Assembly (NCBI RefSeq): GCF_002240225.1
Contig: NZ_CP022584.1
Span: 1,426,001-1,490,000, forward strand
From: Paenibacillus physcomitrellae
Lineage (GTDB): Bacteria; Bacillota; Bacilli; Paenibacillales; Paenibacillaceae
DNA length: 64,000 nt
Reading direction: 5' to 3'
The position numbers and the translations under genes are program-made. This document shows positions 18,968-27,187 of the stretch, in pieces. The notes beneath the pieces are model-generated. The model had not been told where the DNA came from. It searched no databases and saw nothing but the letters and a program-made list of their open reading frames with translations. Positions within the stretch are counted from its first letter, which is position 1. Every line of letters begins with the position of its first letter.

Positions 18968-19413
18968 CTCATTCTGTTGTAGTCTTGTTCCTCGGTCAAA
19001 ATCTCCGTGATGGACCCTGTAATTTCAACGGTATCCGGCGTACACAGAAAAATGTTCTCGCCGATCTTGGAAATACCGCCATTAAGCGCATAAACGGTTC
19101 CGCTTAGAAAATCAATGATACGCATGCCCTGATCCTTGCGAACACGCTGCAGATTCACTACAACTGTGCGGTGTGACCGCAAATGATCGGCAATTTCCTG
19201 AGCTTCATCGTATGAGCGGGGCTCATTTAGAATAACTTTGACATTTTTCTGGGAATGAATGCTGACCACATTGCTCCCCCTCTGATTTTTACGTTGTTCA
19301 AAGCTTGGGGTTTCAATTTCCTGCTGTTCAGGCTCAAAAACTTTCTCGCGTTCTACGACTTCCTCTTCCTCCTGGAGCCCCAGAAAGTTCATAAATCGGT
19401 TCATCACGCTCAT
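18964..19413 (-). CDS. sepF: SepF, cell division protein that bundles FtsZ
   Basis: SepF links FtsZ filaments to the membrane. Residues 1-12 (MSVMNRFMNFLG) form the amphipathic membrane anchor; an acidic linker follows, and the core domain (about 58-140) contains PRSYDEAQEIADHLR and GMRIIDFLSGTVYALNG. The length of 149 residues matches B. subtilis SepF (YlmF). It overlaps ylmE by four bases (ATGA) and ylmG by four. Confidence 0.96.
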   Translation of the reverse strand: MSVMNRFMNFLGLQEEEEVVEREKVFEPEQQEIETPSFEQRKNQRGSNVVSIHSQKNVKVILNEPRSYDEAQEIADHLRSHRTVVVNLQRVRKDQGMRIIDFLSGTVYALNGGISKIGENIFLCTPDTVEITGSITEILTEEQDYNRMR

Positions 19414-20108
19414 TTCGACTCCTCCTCTCCTTTCCCTACCAAAAGAGACCCCAGGCGCAGCCAGGTCGCGCCCTCTTGCACTGCGATTTCGAAATCGTTC
19501 GACATGCCCATGGATAATTCAGTCAGCGGTTCGCGGCTCACCTTCATTCCATTCAGCTTGTCCCTCAATTCCCGAAGCTCCCTGAAGACGGGCCGGGTAT
19601 CCTCCGGCTGCGCTTCAAAGGGAGCCATCGTCATCAGGCCAACGACCTGCAAATGATGAAATGAGGCTAATCCCCTGATAAACTCCGGCGTTTCTTCAGG
19701 AGTTAAACCCGACTTACTCTCTTCGCCCGAAATGTTGACCTGCACAAACACTTTAACCGTAAACCCGGCGGCTGAACACCTCTTCTCCAGCTCTTCCGCC
19801 AAAGACATACGGTCCAAGGAATGGATATATTCGAATTTGGGGATGACATCCTTGACTTTCTTCGTTTGCAAATTCCCAATGAAATGCCAGGTTCCGCGTC
19901 CTTCGAGCGCCTCCCACTTGGGAGCGGCGTGTTCGATCCGGTTCTCCCCGATCTGATCCAAACCCGCCTCCAGAACAGCTGCTGTCTCTGCCATGGATAC
20001 GTATTTGGTCACCGCCACAACCTTGACTTCTTCCCTCTTTCGTCCGCTTGCTTCGCAGGCGCGCTGAATCCGCGCTTCAACCTGCTCTATCCGTTCTTTG
20101 AGCGACAG
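19410..20108 (-). CDS. ylmE: YggS/YlmE pyridoxal-phosphate homeostasis protein, probable CTG start
   Basis: YggS-family proteins bind PLP on a single-domain TIM barrel and keep vitamin B6 and amino-acid pools balanced; no firm reaction is known. The PLP lysine lies in VVAVTKYVS, and GENRIEHAAPKWE, WHFIGNLQTKK, MSMGMSNDFEIAVQEG-like motifs are intact. No ATG, GTG or TTG lies in frame near the expected start. A CTG at 20108 gives SLKERIEQVEARIQRACEAS, the expected N-terminal helix, and 232 residues. It follows GAGAGGTGATC, a near-perfect ribosome site. The next in-frame start (GTG at 20018) would delete 30 residues up to the PLP lysine. It lies six bases after ylmD. Confidence 0.85.
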   Translation of the reverse strand: MSLKERIEQVEARIQRACEASGRKREEVKVVAVTKYVSMAETAAVLEAGLDQIGENRIEHAAPKWEALEGRGTWHFIGNLQTKKVKDVIPKFEYIHSLDRMSLAEELEKRCSAAGFTVKVFVQVNISGEESKSGLTPEETPEFIRGLASFHHLQVVGLMTMAPFEAQPEDTRPVFRELRELRDKLNGMKVSREPLTELSMGMSNDFEIAVQEGATWLRLGSLLVGKGEEESK

Positions 20109-20114
20109 AAGAGA

Positions 20115-20981
20115 TCACCTCTCCTTCAGGCCGATAAAGCTGGCCATTCTCCCTGTCTTACCATTCTCTTTCCTGTGGGAAAAGAAATTCTCCACATGGG
20201 TGCTGGTGCACCAACTTGTACATTCGATATGACTCGGCATAATTCCTGCTTTTATCATAATTATTCGATTTAATTCTTTCAAGTTCAGCAGCCAGCGTCC
20301 GGCATTGGGGGATTCCTTGTAGGGAAGAACCGTCCCATCCGGGTTCGCATTTCCATTCTTCAACCGTTCAAGCAGCGGCCACACCCGCTGCATCACGTTG
20401 TCATCGACCTCATAAGCCGCCTCACCGATTGAGGGCCCAATTGCCGCCAGCAGCTGTTCGGGCTGCGTTCCGTAGGTCTCTTTCATATTCTCTACCACCT
20501 GCCCGGCAATTTCCGCCACCGTGCCCTTCCAGCCAGCATGAGCCAGCCCGACGGCCCGGTGTACCGGGTCGAAGAAATACAAGGGGACACAGTCCGCATA
20601 AAAAGAAGTCAGCAGGATGCCGGGAACATCCGTCACCAGGCCATCCGTCTCCTGGAACGCGCTCTCGCGGTCCAGTCTGCCTTTTCCACGGTCCCCCGCA
20701 GTGACGACAGCTACACGTGAACCGTGTGTCTGCTCACCGCAGGTCAAGGCCTCCGGTTCAAAGCCAAGCGCCTTGACAAGGCGCAGGCGGTTCTCCAGCA
20801 CGGCTTCCGGCCGGTCCCCCACATGCAGCGCCAGATTCAAGCTGCTGTAGGGCGCCTGCGAAACCCCGCCGCTTCGTCCTGTGAACCCTGCCGCAAGCAG
20901 CGGTTCAGCCGCCGTCCATGTTTGGAGTTCCAAAATTTGTGGTTCTCCTTCTCTATACGTTGTCCCGATAAACGGTTCCAT
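20115..20981 (-). CDS. ylmD: YfiH/YlmD laccase-domain (polyphenol oxidase/purine nucleoside phosphorylase-like) protein
   Basis: The 288-residue protein belongs to the DUF152/YfiH family. The metal ligands fall in the CGEQTHGSRV segment (about residues 80-89), TSFYADCVPLYF (near 130) and GLAHAGWKGTV (near 147). Family members have been described both as multicopper oxidases and as adenosine deaminases or purine phosphorylases, so the reaction is uncertain. It corresponds to B. subtilis YlmD and is coupled to ylmE. Confidence 0.92.
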   Translation of the reverse strand: MEPFIGTTYREGEPQILELQTWTAAEPLLAAGFTGRSGGVSQAPYSSLNLALHVGDRPEAVLENRLRLVKALGFEPEALTCGEQTHGSRVAVVTAGDRGKGRLDRESAFQETDGLVTDVPGILLTSFYADCVPLYFFDPVHRAVGLAHAGWKGTVAEIAGQVVENMKETYGTQPEQLLAAIGPSIGEAAYEVDDNVMQRVWPLLERLKNGNANPDGTVLPYKESPNAGRWLLNLKELNRIIMIKAGIMPSHIECTSWCTSTHVENFFSHRKENGKTGRMASFIGLKER

Positions 20982-21085
20982 ATGCTCACCTCGTCATAAA
21001 GCCTGCTTTACTTTCCGCAGCTGATGTTTGTGACCAGTGTATCATATTTCCGAAGAGCTTTTCCCGCGACATGACAAAAAACCTT

Positions 21086-21430
21086 TTAATAGTTCCGGCG
21101 ATCCCCGCGCCCTTCTTTCATTTCCCGATATTCGCGGGCGTCCCGCTCCGCATAAGCCATCCGGTCCGCTTCAGACCCGCTCGGCGGGCTGGCTTTCGGC
21201 TCTTCCATTTTGACGAGGACGACGTCGGAGCCGATTTTGACGATATTTTTCCAAGGAATAATGAGATCGCTCCCCCCGCCGAACAGTCCCATAAATTTGC
21301 TGTAACCGGGAACGACGATCGCTTCAATCACCCCTCGGCCCAAATCAAGCTCCAAATCGCTGATCTGCCCCAGACGGCGTCCGTCCACAACATTAATAAC
21401 ATCTTTGGTTTGAAAATCGGAAATTTTCAC
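21086..21430 (-). CDS. ylmC: YlmC/YmxH-family PRC-barrel protein (sporulation-associated)
   Basis: Residues 1-78 form a PRC-barrel-like domain (KISDFQTKDVINVVDGRRLGQISDLELDL is its start, seen around residues 2-30), and the charged tail is probably disordered. YlmC and YmxH are small proteins of spore formers without a known mechanism. A GTG start at 21430 lies after GGGGGA. The gene heads the ylmC-D-E-sepF-G-H block, after the sigG terminator. Confidence 0.86.
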   Translation of the reverse strand: MKISDFQTKDVINVVDGRRLGQISDLELDLGRGVIEAIVVPGYSKFMGLFGGGSDLIIPWKNIVKIGSDVVLVKMEEPKASPPSGSEADRMAYAERDAREYREMKEGRGDRRNY

Positions 21431-21558
21431 TTGTATCCCCCGCTCTCCATCATCCTTTGCTTGGTCTAATATATGTGCGCATTGGACGATATAGCCGAAA
21501 AACTCAAGTCGCCAGAGAATAAAAGCCGGGACATTACCCGCCGCAGCGTGCCCCTAAG

Positions 21559-21594
21559 TGTGGTCTTAACATGGCTCTTAACGCGGCTCTTAGC
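21559..21594. repeat. Three imperfect 12-bp direct repeats upstream of ylmC
   Basis: On the plus strand the units are TGTGGTCTTAAC, ATGGCTCTTAAC and GCGGCTCTTAGC, set end to end. They lie between the sigG terminator and ylmC, 130 bases before the ylmC start. The core GGCTCTTAAC points to repeated binding of one protein, but chance duplication is possible. Confidence 0.5.
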
Positions 21595-21620
21595 CCTATC
21601 CTTTAGACAAACCTGCGCAT

Positions 21621-21649
21621 AAAAAAAACGATCCAAAAAGGATCGTTTA
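21621..21649 (-). terminator. Terminator of sigG
   Basis: AAACGATCC and GGATCGTTT form a 9-bp stem with a TTTTT loop and a run of eight T residues. The sigG stop codon lies within the first arm, so termination is immediate. Confidence 0.92.
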
Positions 21650-22429
21650 TGACTTCACATGTTTCTGCATTTGTACAATAGCGGATTTCTCTAAGCGGGA
21701 AACCTGGGCCTGGGAAATGCCGATTTCATCGGCGACCTCCATCTGTGTTTTGCCTTCAAAGAAACGCATAGACAAAATCATTTTCTCCCGTCTGCCCAAT
21801 CTCTGCATCGCTTCGCGGAGCGCAATGCCTTCAATCCAGGAAACGTCCTTGTTCCGGTCATCACTGATTTGGTCCATGACATAAATCGGATCCCCGCCAT
21901 CATTATAAATCGGTTCAAACAATGAGACAGGGTCCTGAATGGAATCAAGTGCAAAAACAACGTCTTCCTTGGGAAGACCAAGCGCTGCCGAAATTTCAAG
22001 CACAGTTGGTTCTCTTGAATTCTGATTCGTCAGGCTGTCACGCATTTGCAGCGCCTTGTAAGCAATGTCCCGCAGTGAACGGGATACCCGGATCGGATTG
22101 TTGTCCCGCAGATACCTGCGAATTTCACCGATGATCATCGGCACAGCATAAGTTGAGAATTTGACGTTCTGGGACAGATCGAAATTGTCTATTGCCTTCA
22201 TGAGACCGATACATCCGACTTGAAACAAATCATCGACGAACTCGCCCCGGTTGTTAAAGCGCTGGATAACGCTGAGCACGAGCCGCAGATTTCCATTGAC
22301 CAACTTTTCTCTTGCTGCTCGCACGTGGTCCTGCTGCAAAGACACAAATAGTTCACGCATTTCCGCATTCGTTAGCACTGGCAGTTTCGCGGTATCCACA
22401 CCGCAAATCTCGACTTTGTTTCGAGCCAT
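21647..22429 (-). CDS. sigG: RNA polymerase sigma-G factor (forespore, late)
   Basis: Sigma G directs late forespore transcription. The 260-residue protein has region 2 (NLRLVLSVIQRFNNRGEFVD, DLFQVGCIGLMKAIDNFD, FSTYAVPMIIGEIRR), region 3, and a region 4 HTH ending in TQMEVADEIGISQAQVSRLE. The N-terminus ARNKVEICGVDTAKLPVL is a signature of sigma G. The ATG at 22429 is 9 bases from GGGAGGT. It follows sigE directly, as in B. subtilis, and has its own sigma F/G-type promoter. An upstream hairpin can hide its ribosome site. Confidence 0.97.
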   Translation of the reverse strand: MARNKVEICGVDTAKLPVLTNAEMRELFVSLQQDHVRAAREKLVNGNLRLVLSVIQRFNNRGEFVDDLFQVGCIGLMKAIDNFDLSQNVKFSTYAVPMIIGEIRRYLRDNNPIRVSRSLRDIAYKALQMRDSLTNQNSREPTVLEISAALGLPKEDVVFALDSIQDPVSLFEPIYNDGGDPIYVMDQISDDRNKDVSWIEGIALREAMQRLGRREKMILSMRFFEGKTQMEVADEIGISQAQVSRLEKSAIVQMQKHVKS

Positions 22430-22442
22430 CGTGTCATAACCT

Positions 22443-22479
22443 CCCAAGGTGAAACATTAATGTTCATTATCTCCTTGGG
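22443..22479 (-). promoter_or_regulatory. RBS-sequestering hairpin before sigG
   Basis: CCCAAGG (minus strand, 22479-22473) is the exact complement of CCTTGGG (22449-22443), whose GGG is part of the sigG ribosome site GGGAGG. The loop contains a perfect palindrome AACATTAATGTT (22453-22464). The upstream arm overlaps the -10 of the sigG promoter, so only transcripts coming from spoIIG could contain both arms. Confidence 0.72.
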
Positions 22480-22493
22480 CTGTCTTTTTATTC
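22466..22493 (-). promoter_or_regulatory. Sigma F/G-type promoter of sigG
   Basis: The minus strand has GAATA (22493-22489) and GGAGATAAT (22474-22466) 14 bases apart. The first fits the sigma G -35 (GHATR), and the second fits every fixed base of the sigma F -10 (GGNNANANT). The start point would be near 22459. In B. subtilis this gene is read first by sigma F and then by sigma G. Confidence 0.72.
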
Positions 22494-22534
22494 CTGAAAA
22501 AGTTTAAAGAAGGGGAAGCCTTCCCTCCTTGTAC

Positions 22535-23257
22535 CTAAACCATTTTGTTAAACTCCTTGCGCAGCCGCTTGATGATCCGTTTCTCCAGGCGGGAGATGTA
22601 GGACTGTGAAATACCGAGCAGATCGGCCACATCCTTCTGCGTCTTCTCCTCCCCTCCCTGCAGGCCGAACCGGAGCTCCATGATCATTCTCTCCCTGTCG
22701 GACAGCTTATCCAGCGCTTTGTGCAGCAGCTTGCGGTCCACCTGCTCTTCGATGTTCCGGTAAATCGTATCATTCTCCGTACCCAGCACGTCGGACAGCA
22801 GCAGCTCATTGCCGTCCCAGTCAATGTTCAGCGGTTCGTCAAAGGAGACCTCGGTGCGGATTTTGTTATTACGGCGCAGATACATCAAAATTTCATTCTC
22901 AATACAACGCGAAGCGTATGTAGCGAGCTTGATCTTTTTCTCCGGGTCGAAGGTGTTAACCGCTTTGATCAGACCGATCGCCCCGATCGAAACCAGATCC
23001 TCGATATTAATGCCTGTATTCTCAAACTTTCTGGCAATATAAACGACAAGCCGCAGATTACGTTCAATCAGCATCGCCCGGATAGCCGTATCCCCGGAAG
23101 ACAATTTCTGCAGTAAATATTCTTCTTCTTCACGGGTCAAAGGAGGCGGAAGCGCCTCACTGCCCCCAATATAATAGATCTCTTCGCTTTTGAGCCCGAA
23201 CATAAACAGAAACCGATAATACTGAAGCTGCAGGCGCAGCTTTAATTTTACACCCAT
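22535..23257 (-). CDS. sigE: Pro-sigma E, mother-cell sigma factor precursor
   Basis: Sigma E controls early mother-cell gene expression. The 240-residue precursor has a basic amphipathic pro-sequence (residues 1-28), which SpoIIGA removes just before [13 protein letters not shown], the conserved mature start. Region 2 ([40 protein letters not shown]) and region 4 HTH ([20 protein letters not shown]) are complete. The ATG start follows GGGAGGAAAA. It follows spoIIGA by 32 bases, forming the spoIIG operon. Confidence 0.98.
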   Translation of the reverse strand: MGVKLKLRLQLQYYRFLFMFGLKSEEIYYIGGSEALPPPLTREEEEYLLQKLSSGDTAIRAMLIERNLRLVVYIARKFENTGINIEDLVSIGAIGLIKAVNTFDPEKKIKLATYASRCIENEILMYLRRNNKIRTEVSFDEPLNIDWDGNELLLSDVLGTENDTIYRNIEEQVDRKLLHKALDKLSDRERMIMELRFGLQGGEEKTQKDVADLLGISQSYISRLEKRIIKRLRKEFNKMV

Positions 23258-23289
23258 GCCTGTTTTCCTCCCAAGTTTGCATCATGTGG

Positions 23290-24294
23290 TCAACTGCTTT
23301 TCCGCTCTGCTTCAAGACCTGTCTGAGTAGACAATTCCTTAGCAAAAGAAACTTGTGAACCTTCCTGTTCTGTGCCCGGCTCTACGAGCGCAGGATGGAT
23401 GATGGCCTGATATGCCCCTTCGGCTGACAACTTTCCTCCATCCAAACCGATCAGCACCCGGCGGGATACATGCATTTGTTCTCCGACTCTAATCCGGACT
23501 TCGTCCGGTTTCATAGCAAGCATAAATTGGGAGCTTTTGTTGATCCCCCGGTAAGGCACGAGGCGCAGACGATCTCTCCACGGGAACACGTCCATTTCCC
23601 CAAGCTCGAGCAGAAGGTTGTCCGCTTGACCTTGGGCGAGCTTCTCTTTCCAGCCGGAAGGCAGCACATCCTGCCAAAGCAGTGCTTCCATCACCATAAC
23701 CGGCATACGGGTCAGCGGATCCGTCAGCTGGTTGCCGGTGTCGATAAGACCTTGACAATGAATCGAATGGCCTTCAATCAAAACCTCAACTTCACCGGTG
23801 TAGGCAGCCAATCTTTCCTGCCTTTGACGACTGTTCTGAACGGCTTTGAAGCCCAAGAGGACGACCGCAAACCCGACAAGCGAGAAGATGGAACCTACCT
23901 TAAGCCTGAAGCTCATCCCGCCCGATTGGGTAAACATGATTCCGTTCCACAGCTCACTGGAGCTCATCAGCAAATAATGAATGCCCAGGATGCCGCCGGC
24001 GGCAACGAAATTCACCACATAAAAGGCTCCCAGATTGCGCATATAATTCTGCAAGCTGCCAAATCCGAAAGCCAGCCACAACATCACAACAGAGAATAGA
24101 AATTTAGTGAGGAACGTATACATAAATGACAGCTGAGGTAAAAACATCATCAAACAGTAAAGCGCCCCTACGACGGCCGATAAACTGACTCGCCAGATCT
24201 TCGGCTTCTGCTTGCGCATCCAGGCAGTAGTCAGCAGCAGCGCACCATCGATAAGCAGATTGGTCAAAAAAATCAAATCGATATAAACTACCAT
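23290..24294 (-). CDS. spoIIGA: SpoIIGA, pro-sigma E processing protease
   Basis: SpoIIGA is a membrane aspartic protease that matures pro-sigma E after SpoIIR signals from the forespore. The N-terminal half has five membrane segments (residues 4-160). The C-terminal half carries the single catalytic site in GLIDTGNQLTDPLT (near residues 180-193), as in retroviral-type dimeric proteases. The start ATG follows GCAGGTG. It is the first gene of the spoIIG operon, directly after ftsZ and its terminator. Confidence 0.95.
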   Translation of the reverse strand: MVVYIDLIFLTNLLIDGALLLTTAWMRKQKPKIWRVSLSAVVGALYCLMMFLPQLSFMYTFLTKFLFSVVMLWLAFGFGSLQNYMRNLGAFYVVNFVAAGGILGIHYLLMSSSELWNGIMFTQSGGMSFRLKVGSIFSLVGFAVVLLGFKAVQNSRQRQERLAAYTGEVEVLIEGHSIHCQGLIDTGNQLTDPLTRMPVMVMEALLWQDVLPSGWKEKLAQGQADNLLLELGEMDVFPWRDRLRLVPYRGINKSSQFMLAMKPDEVRIRVGEQMHVSRRVLIGLDGGKLSAEGAYQAIIHPALVEPGTEQEGSQVSFAKELSTQTGLEAERKSS

Positions 24295-24372
24295 CTATTC
24301 ACCTGCCCATATTCCCTGCAACTAGGTGCGCACGGCAGTTCAACATCAATGGAGCCGGCAGGGATGTGTTTA

Positions 24373-24440
24373 AGTATAAAGAGATTCTGACAGGAAGTCT
24401 GTCAAACATTGAAGGCGAACAGCAGACTTTTTTTGTCGGA
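24373..24440 (-). promoter_or_regulatory. spoIIG promoter with long spacer and Spo0A-box-like sites
   Basis: TTGACA (24400-24405) and TATACT (24373-24378) are separated by 21 bases, much like the unusual 22-base spacer of the B. subtilis spoIIG promoter, which needs Spo0A. Sequences one base off the 0A box (TGTCGAA) are seen: TGTCAAA on the plus strand overlapping the -35, TGTCAGA on the minus strand in the spacer, and TGTCGGA at 24434-24440 on the plus strand. The start point would be near 24366. Confidence 0.72.
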
Positions 24441-24474
24441 CGATTTGGAATTGTGGAGGGGACAAGCAGGGGAA

Positions 24475-24513
24475 AATAAAAAGCCGAACCCCGGAGATCC
24501 AAGGTTCGACTTT
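24475..24513 (-). terminator. Terminator of ftsZ
   Basis: AAGTCGAACC pairs with GGTTCGGCTT around an 11-base loop, followed by TTTATTTT. It starts about 20 bases after the ftsZ stop and separates the division operon from spoIIG. Confidence 0.85.
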
Positions 24514-24535
24514 AATGAAAACTAGTAATGAGAGC

Positions 24536-25645
24536 TTATTCGTTATTGTTGCGGCGGTTGCGAAGGAAGGTAGGAATGTCGAGCTGATCCGGTGTAGCTT
24601 GGTTGCCGAAAGGACGCAACGAAGAATTCCGGTTGTCCACCTGCTCACTTACACCTGCTGCCGGTTTGCGTGACGGAATAGCTGCGTTAGACTTATTCTC
24701 AAAGCCTGTTGCAATGACCGTAACTTTAATTTCTTCCTTCAGGTCTTCGTCGATGATGGCACCAAAAATCATATTCACTTCCGGATCGGATGCTGAGATT
24801 ACGATTTCCGCAGCTTCATTGACTTCATACAGCGACAAGTTGGAGCCGCCGGTAATGTTCATGATAACGCCGCGTGCGCCTTCGATAGAAGTTTCGAGCA
24901 GCGGGCTCATGATCGCTTTGCGTGCCGCTTCAGCTGCACGGTTCTCGCCTGTAGCGAGACCAATCCCCATCAGGGCAGAACCGCGTTCGGTCATAATCGT
25001 CTTGACGTCTGCAAAGTCAAGGTTGATCAAGCCCGGTACGGCGATCAGATCGGAAATCCCCTGCACAGCTTGACGAAGAACGTTATCCGCTTCACGGAAC
25101 GCTTCCAGCATTGGAGTTTTCTTGTCCACGATCTCCAGCAGGCGGTCATTCGGGATTACGATCAAGGTATCGACTTTCTCCTTCAAGCCTTCAATACCCA
25201 GCTCGGCTTGAGAAGAACGTTTGCGGCCTTCAAAAGTAAACGGACGAGTCACGACGCCTACAGTGAGCGCTCCGCATTCTTTGGCAATCTCAGCGATGAC
25301 AGGAGCCGCACCGGTTCCGGTTCCGCCGCCCATGCCTGCAGTTACAAACACCATGTCCGCGCCTTTCAGCGTATTCGCGATCAGTTCGCGAGATTCCTCT
25401 GCAGCCTTCTTGCCGACATCAGGATTAGCGCCCGCGCCAAGGCCGCGAGTCAGCTTATCGCCGATTTGCAGCTTGTGTTCGGATTTAGCCAGATGCAGCG
25501 CCTGAGCATCCGTGTTCACCGTAATGAATTCGACGCCTTGAACGCCGTTTTCAATCATCCGGTTGACCGCGTTACTGCCACCTCCGCCCACGCCAATCAC
25601 TTTAATTTTTGCTAAACTTTCCATTTCGAAATCAAATTCCAACAT
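24536..25645 (-). CDS. ftsZ: Cell division protein FtsZ
   Basis: FtsZ is the tubulin-like GTPase that forms the division ring. The GTP-binding signature [14 protein letters not shown] (near residues 106-119) and the T7 loop [11 protein letters not shown] (near 205) are intact. The C-terminal peptide [10 protein letters not shown], which binds FtsA, SepF and other partners, is present after a short linker. At 369 residues it is slightly shorter than B. subtilis FtsZ (382). It is 59 bases after ftsA. Confidence 0.98.
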   Translation of the reverse strand: MLEFDFEMESLAKIKVIGVGGGGSNAVNRMIENGVQGVEFITVNTDAQALHLAKSEHKLQIGDKLTRGLGAGANPDVGKKAAEESRELIANTLKGADMVFVTAGMGGGTGTGAAPVIAEIAKECGALTVGVVTRPFTFEGRKRSSQAELGIEGLKEKVDTLIVIPNDRLLEIVDKKTPMLEAFREADNVLRQAVQGISDLIAVPGLINLDFADVKTIMTERGSALMGIGLATGENRAAEAARKAIMSPLLETSIEGARGVIMNITGGSNLSLYEVNEAAEIVISASDPEVNMIFGAIIDEDLKEEIKVTVIATGFENKSNAAIPSRKPAAGVSEQVDNRNSSLRPFGNQATPDQLDIPTFLRNRRNNNE

Positions 25646-25704
25646 ACTCTTCCAATCCCCCTCGTGTGTGCCTGGACGGCCCGTCCATCGTTAAGACGCT
25701 GTCA

Positions 25705-26967
25705 CTATATAAATTCACTGAAAATATTCTTGATTCGTTCCACAAATCCCGTCTTGCGCGGATTCTCCGGGGAAGGGGCAGGTTTGCTCCGATTCGCCGG
25801 CTTCTTGGGAGCACTCGCTGCAGCTGTCGTGCTGCGTACCCGCAGGCCGCGAATCACATTGTGCAAAATCCCTACGCCGCTTGTGAAGCCCGGGTCCCTT
25901 ACGCCGATGTAATCAGGCACCGCAATGCGTACCGAGGTCGCCAGCTCCTGCTGCGCCACCTCAAGAAGTCCCGGCATGGATACCGTTCCCCCCGTAAGGA
26001 TATAACCTCCCGGAAGTTCGGTATAACCAAGACGTTTCACTTCCTGGCGGATAAGCTGGAAAATCTCCTGAACACGCGGCTCCGCAATGGCTGCCAGATC
26101 CTCCTGGGTAAACTCCTTATCGACATTGCTTCCGATCCGGGTTACTTTGAAGGTTACATCCGGAGCAGCAGCTTCAATCCAAGCACAGCCGTATTTAAGC
26201 TTCACTTTCTCCGCTTGATCGGTCAACGTTCTAAGGCCATAGGCGATATCGTTGGTAATAAACTCGCCGCCGATCGGCAGTGTGGATGTTGCGGCAATTG
26301 TGCCGTTTTCAAAAACGGCAATGGTGGTAGCGCCTGCGCCGATATCAACCAGAACCGACCCCATTGTTTTCTCGTCTTTGGAAAGAGCCAATTGGCCGGC
26401 ACCCAAGGAGAGAAGAACCAAATCCTTAATTTTGAGCCCCGCTTTTTCTACACAACGCAAAAGGTTATGTATTGCTGTCTTGGATCCGGTAATAATCGTC
26501 GCTTCCACTTCCAAGCGAACCCCAATCATCCCTCTCGGGTCCTGAATTTCCTCCAGGCCATCCACTACATACTGCTTGGCCACTACATCGATAATTTCGC
26601 GTTCCGGCGGAACAGCAATCACTTCGGATGCTTTCAGGACGCGTTCGATATCTTCTTCACCGATTTCGCGATCCTCATTCGAAACGGCCACAACTCCGTG
26701 ACTCGTCTGAAGTCCGATATGATTCCCGGAAATGCCAACATAAACTTCGGATATTTGAATACCCACCATACGTTCTGCATGATCTATAGCATTTTTGATA
26801 GACTGCACAGTTTGGTCAATATCAACAATCGCGCCCTTGCGAATGCCTTCCGAGTCGGCAGATCCAACTCCAATAATATTAAAGGTTCCGTTGCTTACTT
26901 CCCCGATAATAGCCCGAACTTTGGATGTACCGATGTCCAAACTAACAATGATGTCATTGTTGCTCAA
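25705..26967 (-). CDS. ftsA: Cell division protein FtsA
   Basis: FtsA is an actin-like ATPase that anchors FtsZ to the membrane. The 420 residues show the N-terminal phosphate-binding motif SLDIGTSKVRAIIG, the SHS2 (1C) domain, VLVDIGAGATTIAVF and GGYILTGGTVSMPGL. The C-terminal amphipathic helix (GFVERIKNIFSEFI) is the membrane anchor. The start is TTG, 8 bases after GGAGGTG. It lies upstream of ftsZ. Confidence 0.97.
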   Translation of the reverse strand: MSNNDIIVSLDIGTSKVRAIIGEVSNGTFNIIGVGSADSEGIRKGAIVDIDQTVQSIKNAIDHAERMVGIQISEVYVGISGNHIGLQTSHGVVAVSNEDREIGEEDIERVLKASEVIAVPPEREIIDVVAKQYVVDGLEEIQDPRGMIGVRLEVEATIITGSKTAIHNLLRCVEKAGLKIKDLVLLSLGAGQLALSKDEKTMGSVLVDIGAGATTIAVFENGTIAATSTLPIGGEFITNDIAYGLRTLTDQAEKVKLKYGCAWIEAAAPDVTFKVTRIGSNVDKEFTQEDLAAIAEPRVQEIFQLIRQEVKRLGYTELPGGYILTGGTVSMPGLLEVAQQELATSVRIAVPDYIGVRDPGFTSGVGILHNVIRGLRVRSTTAAASAPKKPANRSKPAPSPENPRKTGFVERIKNIFSEFI

Positions 26968-27187
26968 GTCCTTGGCACCTCCTGTAATCAGTAATAATAA
27001 TTGTTTATGAGTACATATACTAAACTATAATATTCAACGTCACTAACCCGTTCCCTCTTTTTTCTACATTTTTTTTACCATCAAAGGCATGCCAATTTCA
27101 ACCAACTAAAGCGAGTTGGCCGCTTTGGGCAGTTAAAAGAGAGGTAGACTGGCAGATAGTCCATAAAATGTATTCTACCATTGATTT
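26968..27187 (-). promoter_or_regulatory. Gap upstream of ftsAZ with a candidate sigma H promoter
   Basis: At 27050-27058 the minus strand has AGAGGGAAC (seven of nine matches to the sigma H -35 RNAGGAWWW), and 11 bases further GTTGAAT (27032-27038) fits RNNGAAT. In B. subtilis ftsAZ has a sigma H promoter used at sporulation onset. The candidate is supported only by sequence similarity; a sigma A promoter should also exist here but is not clear. Confidence 0.45.
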
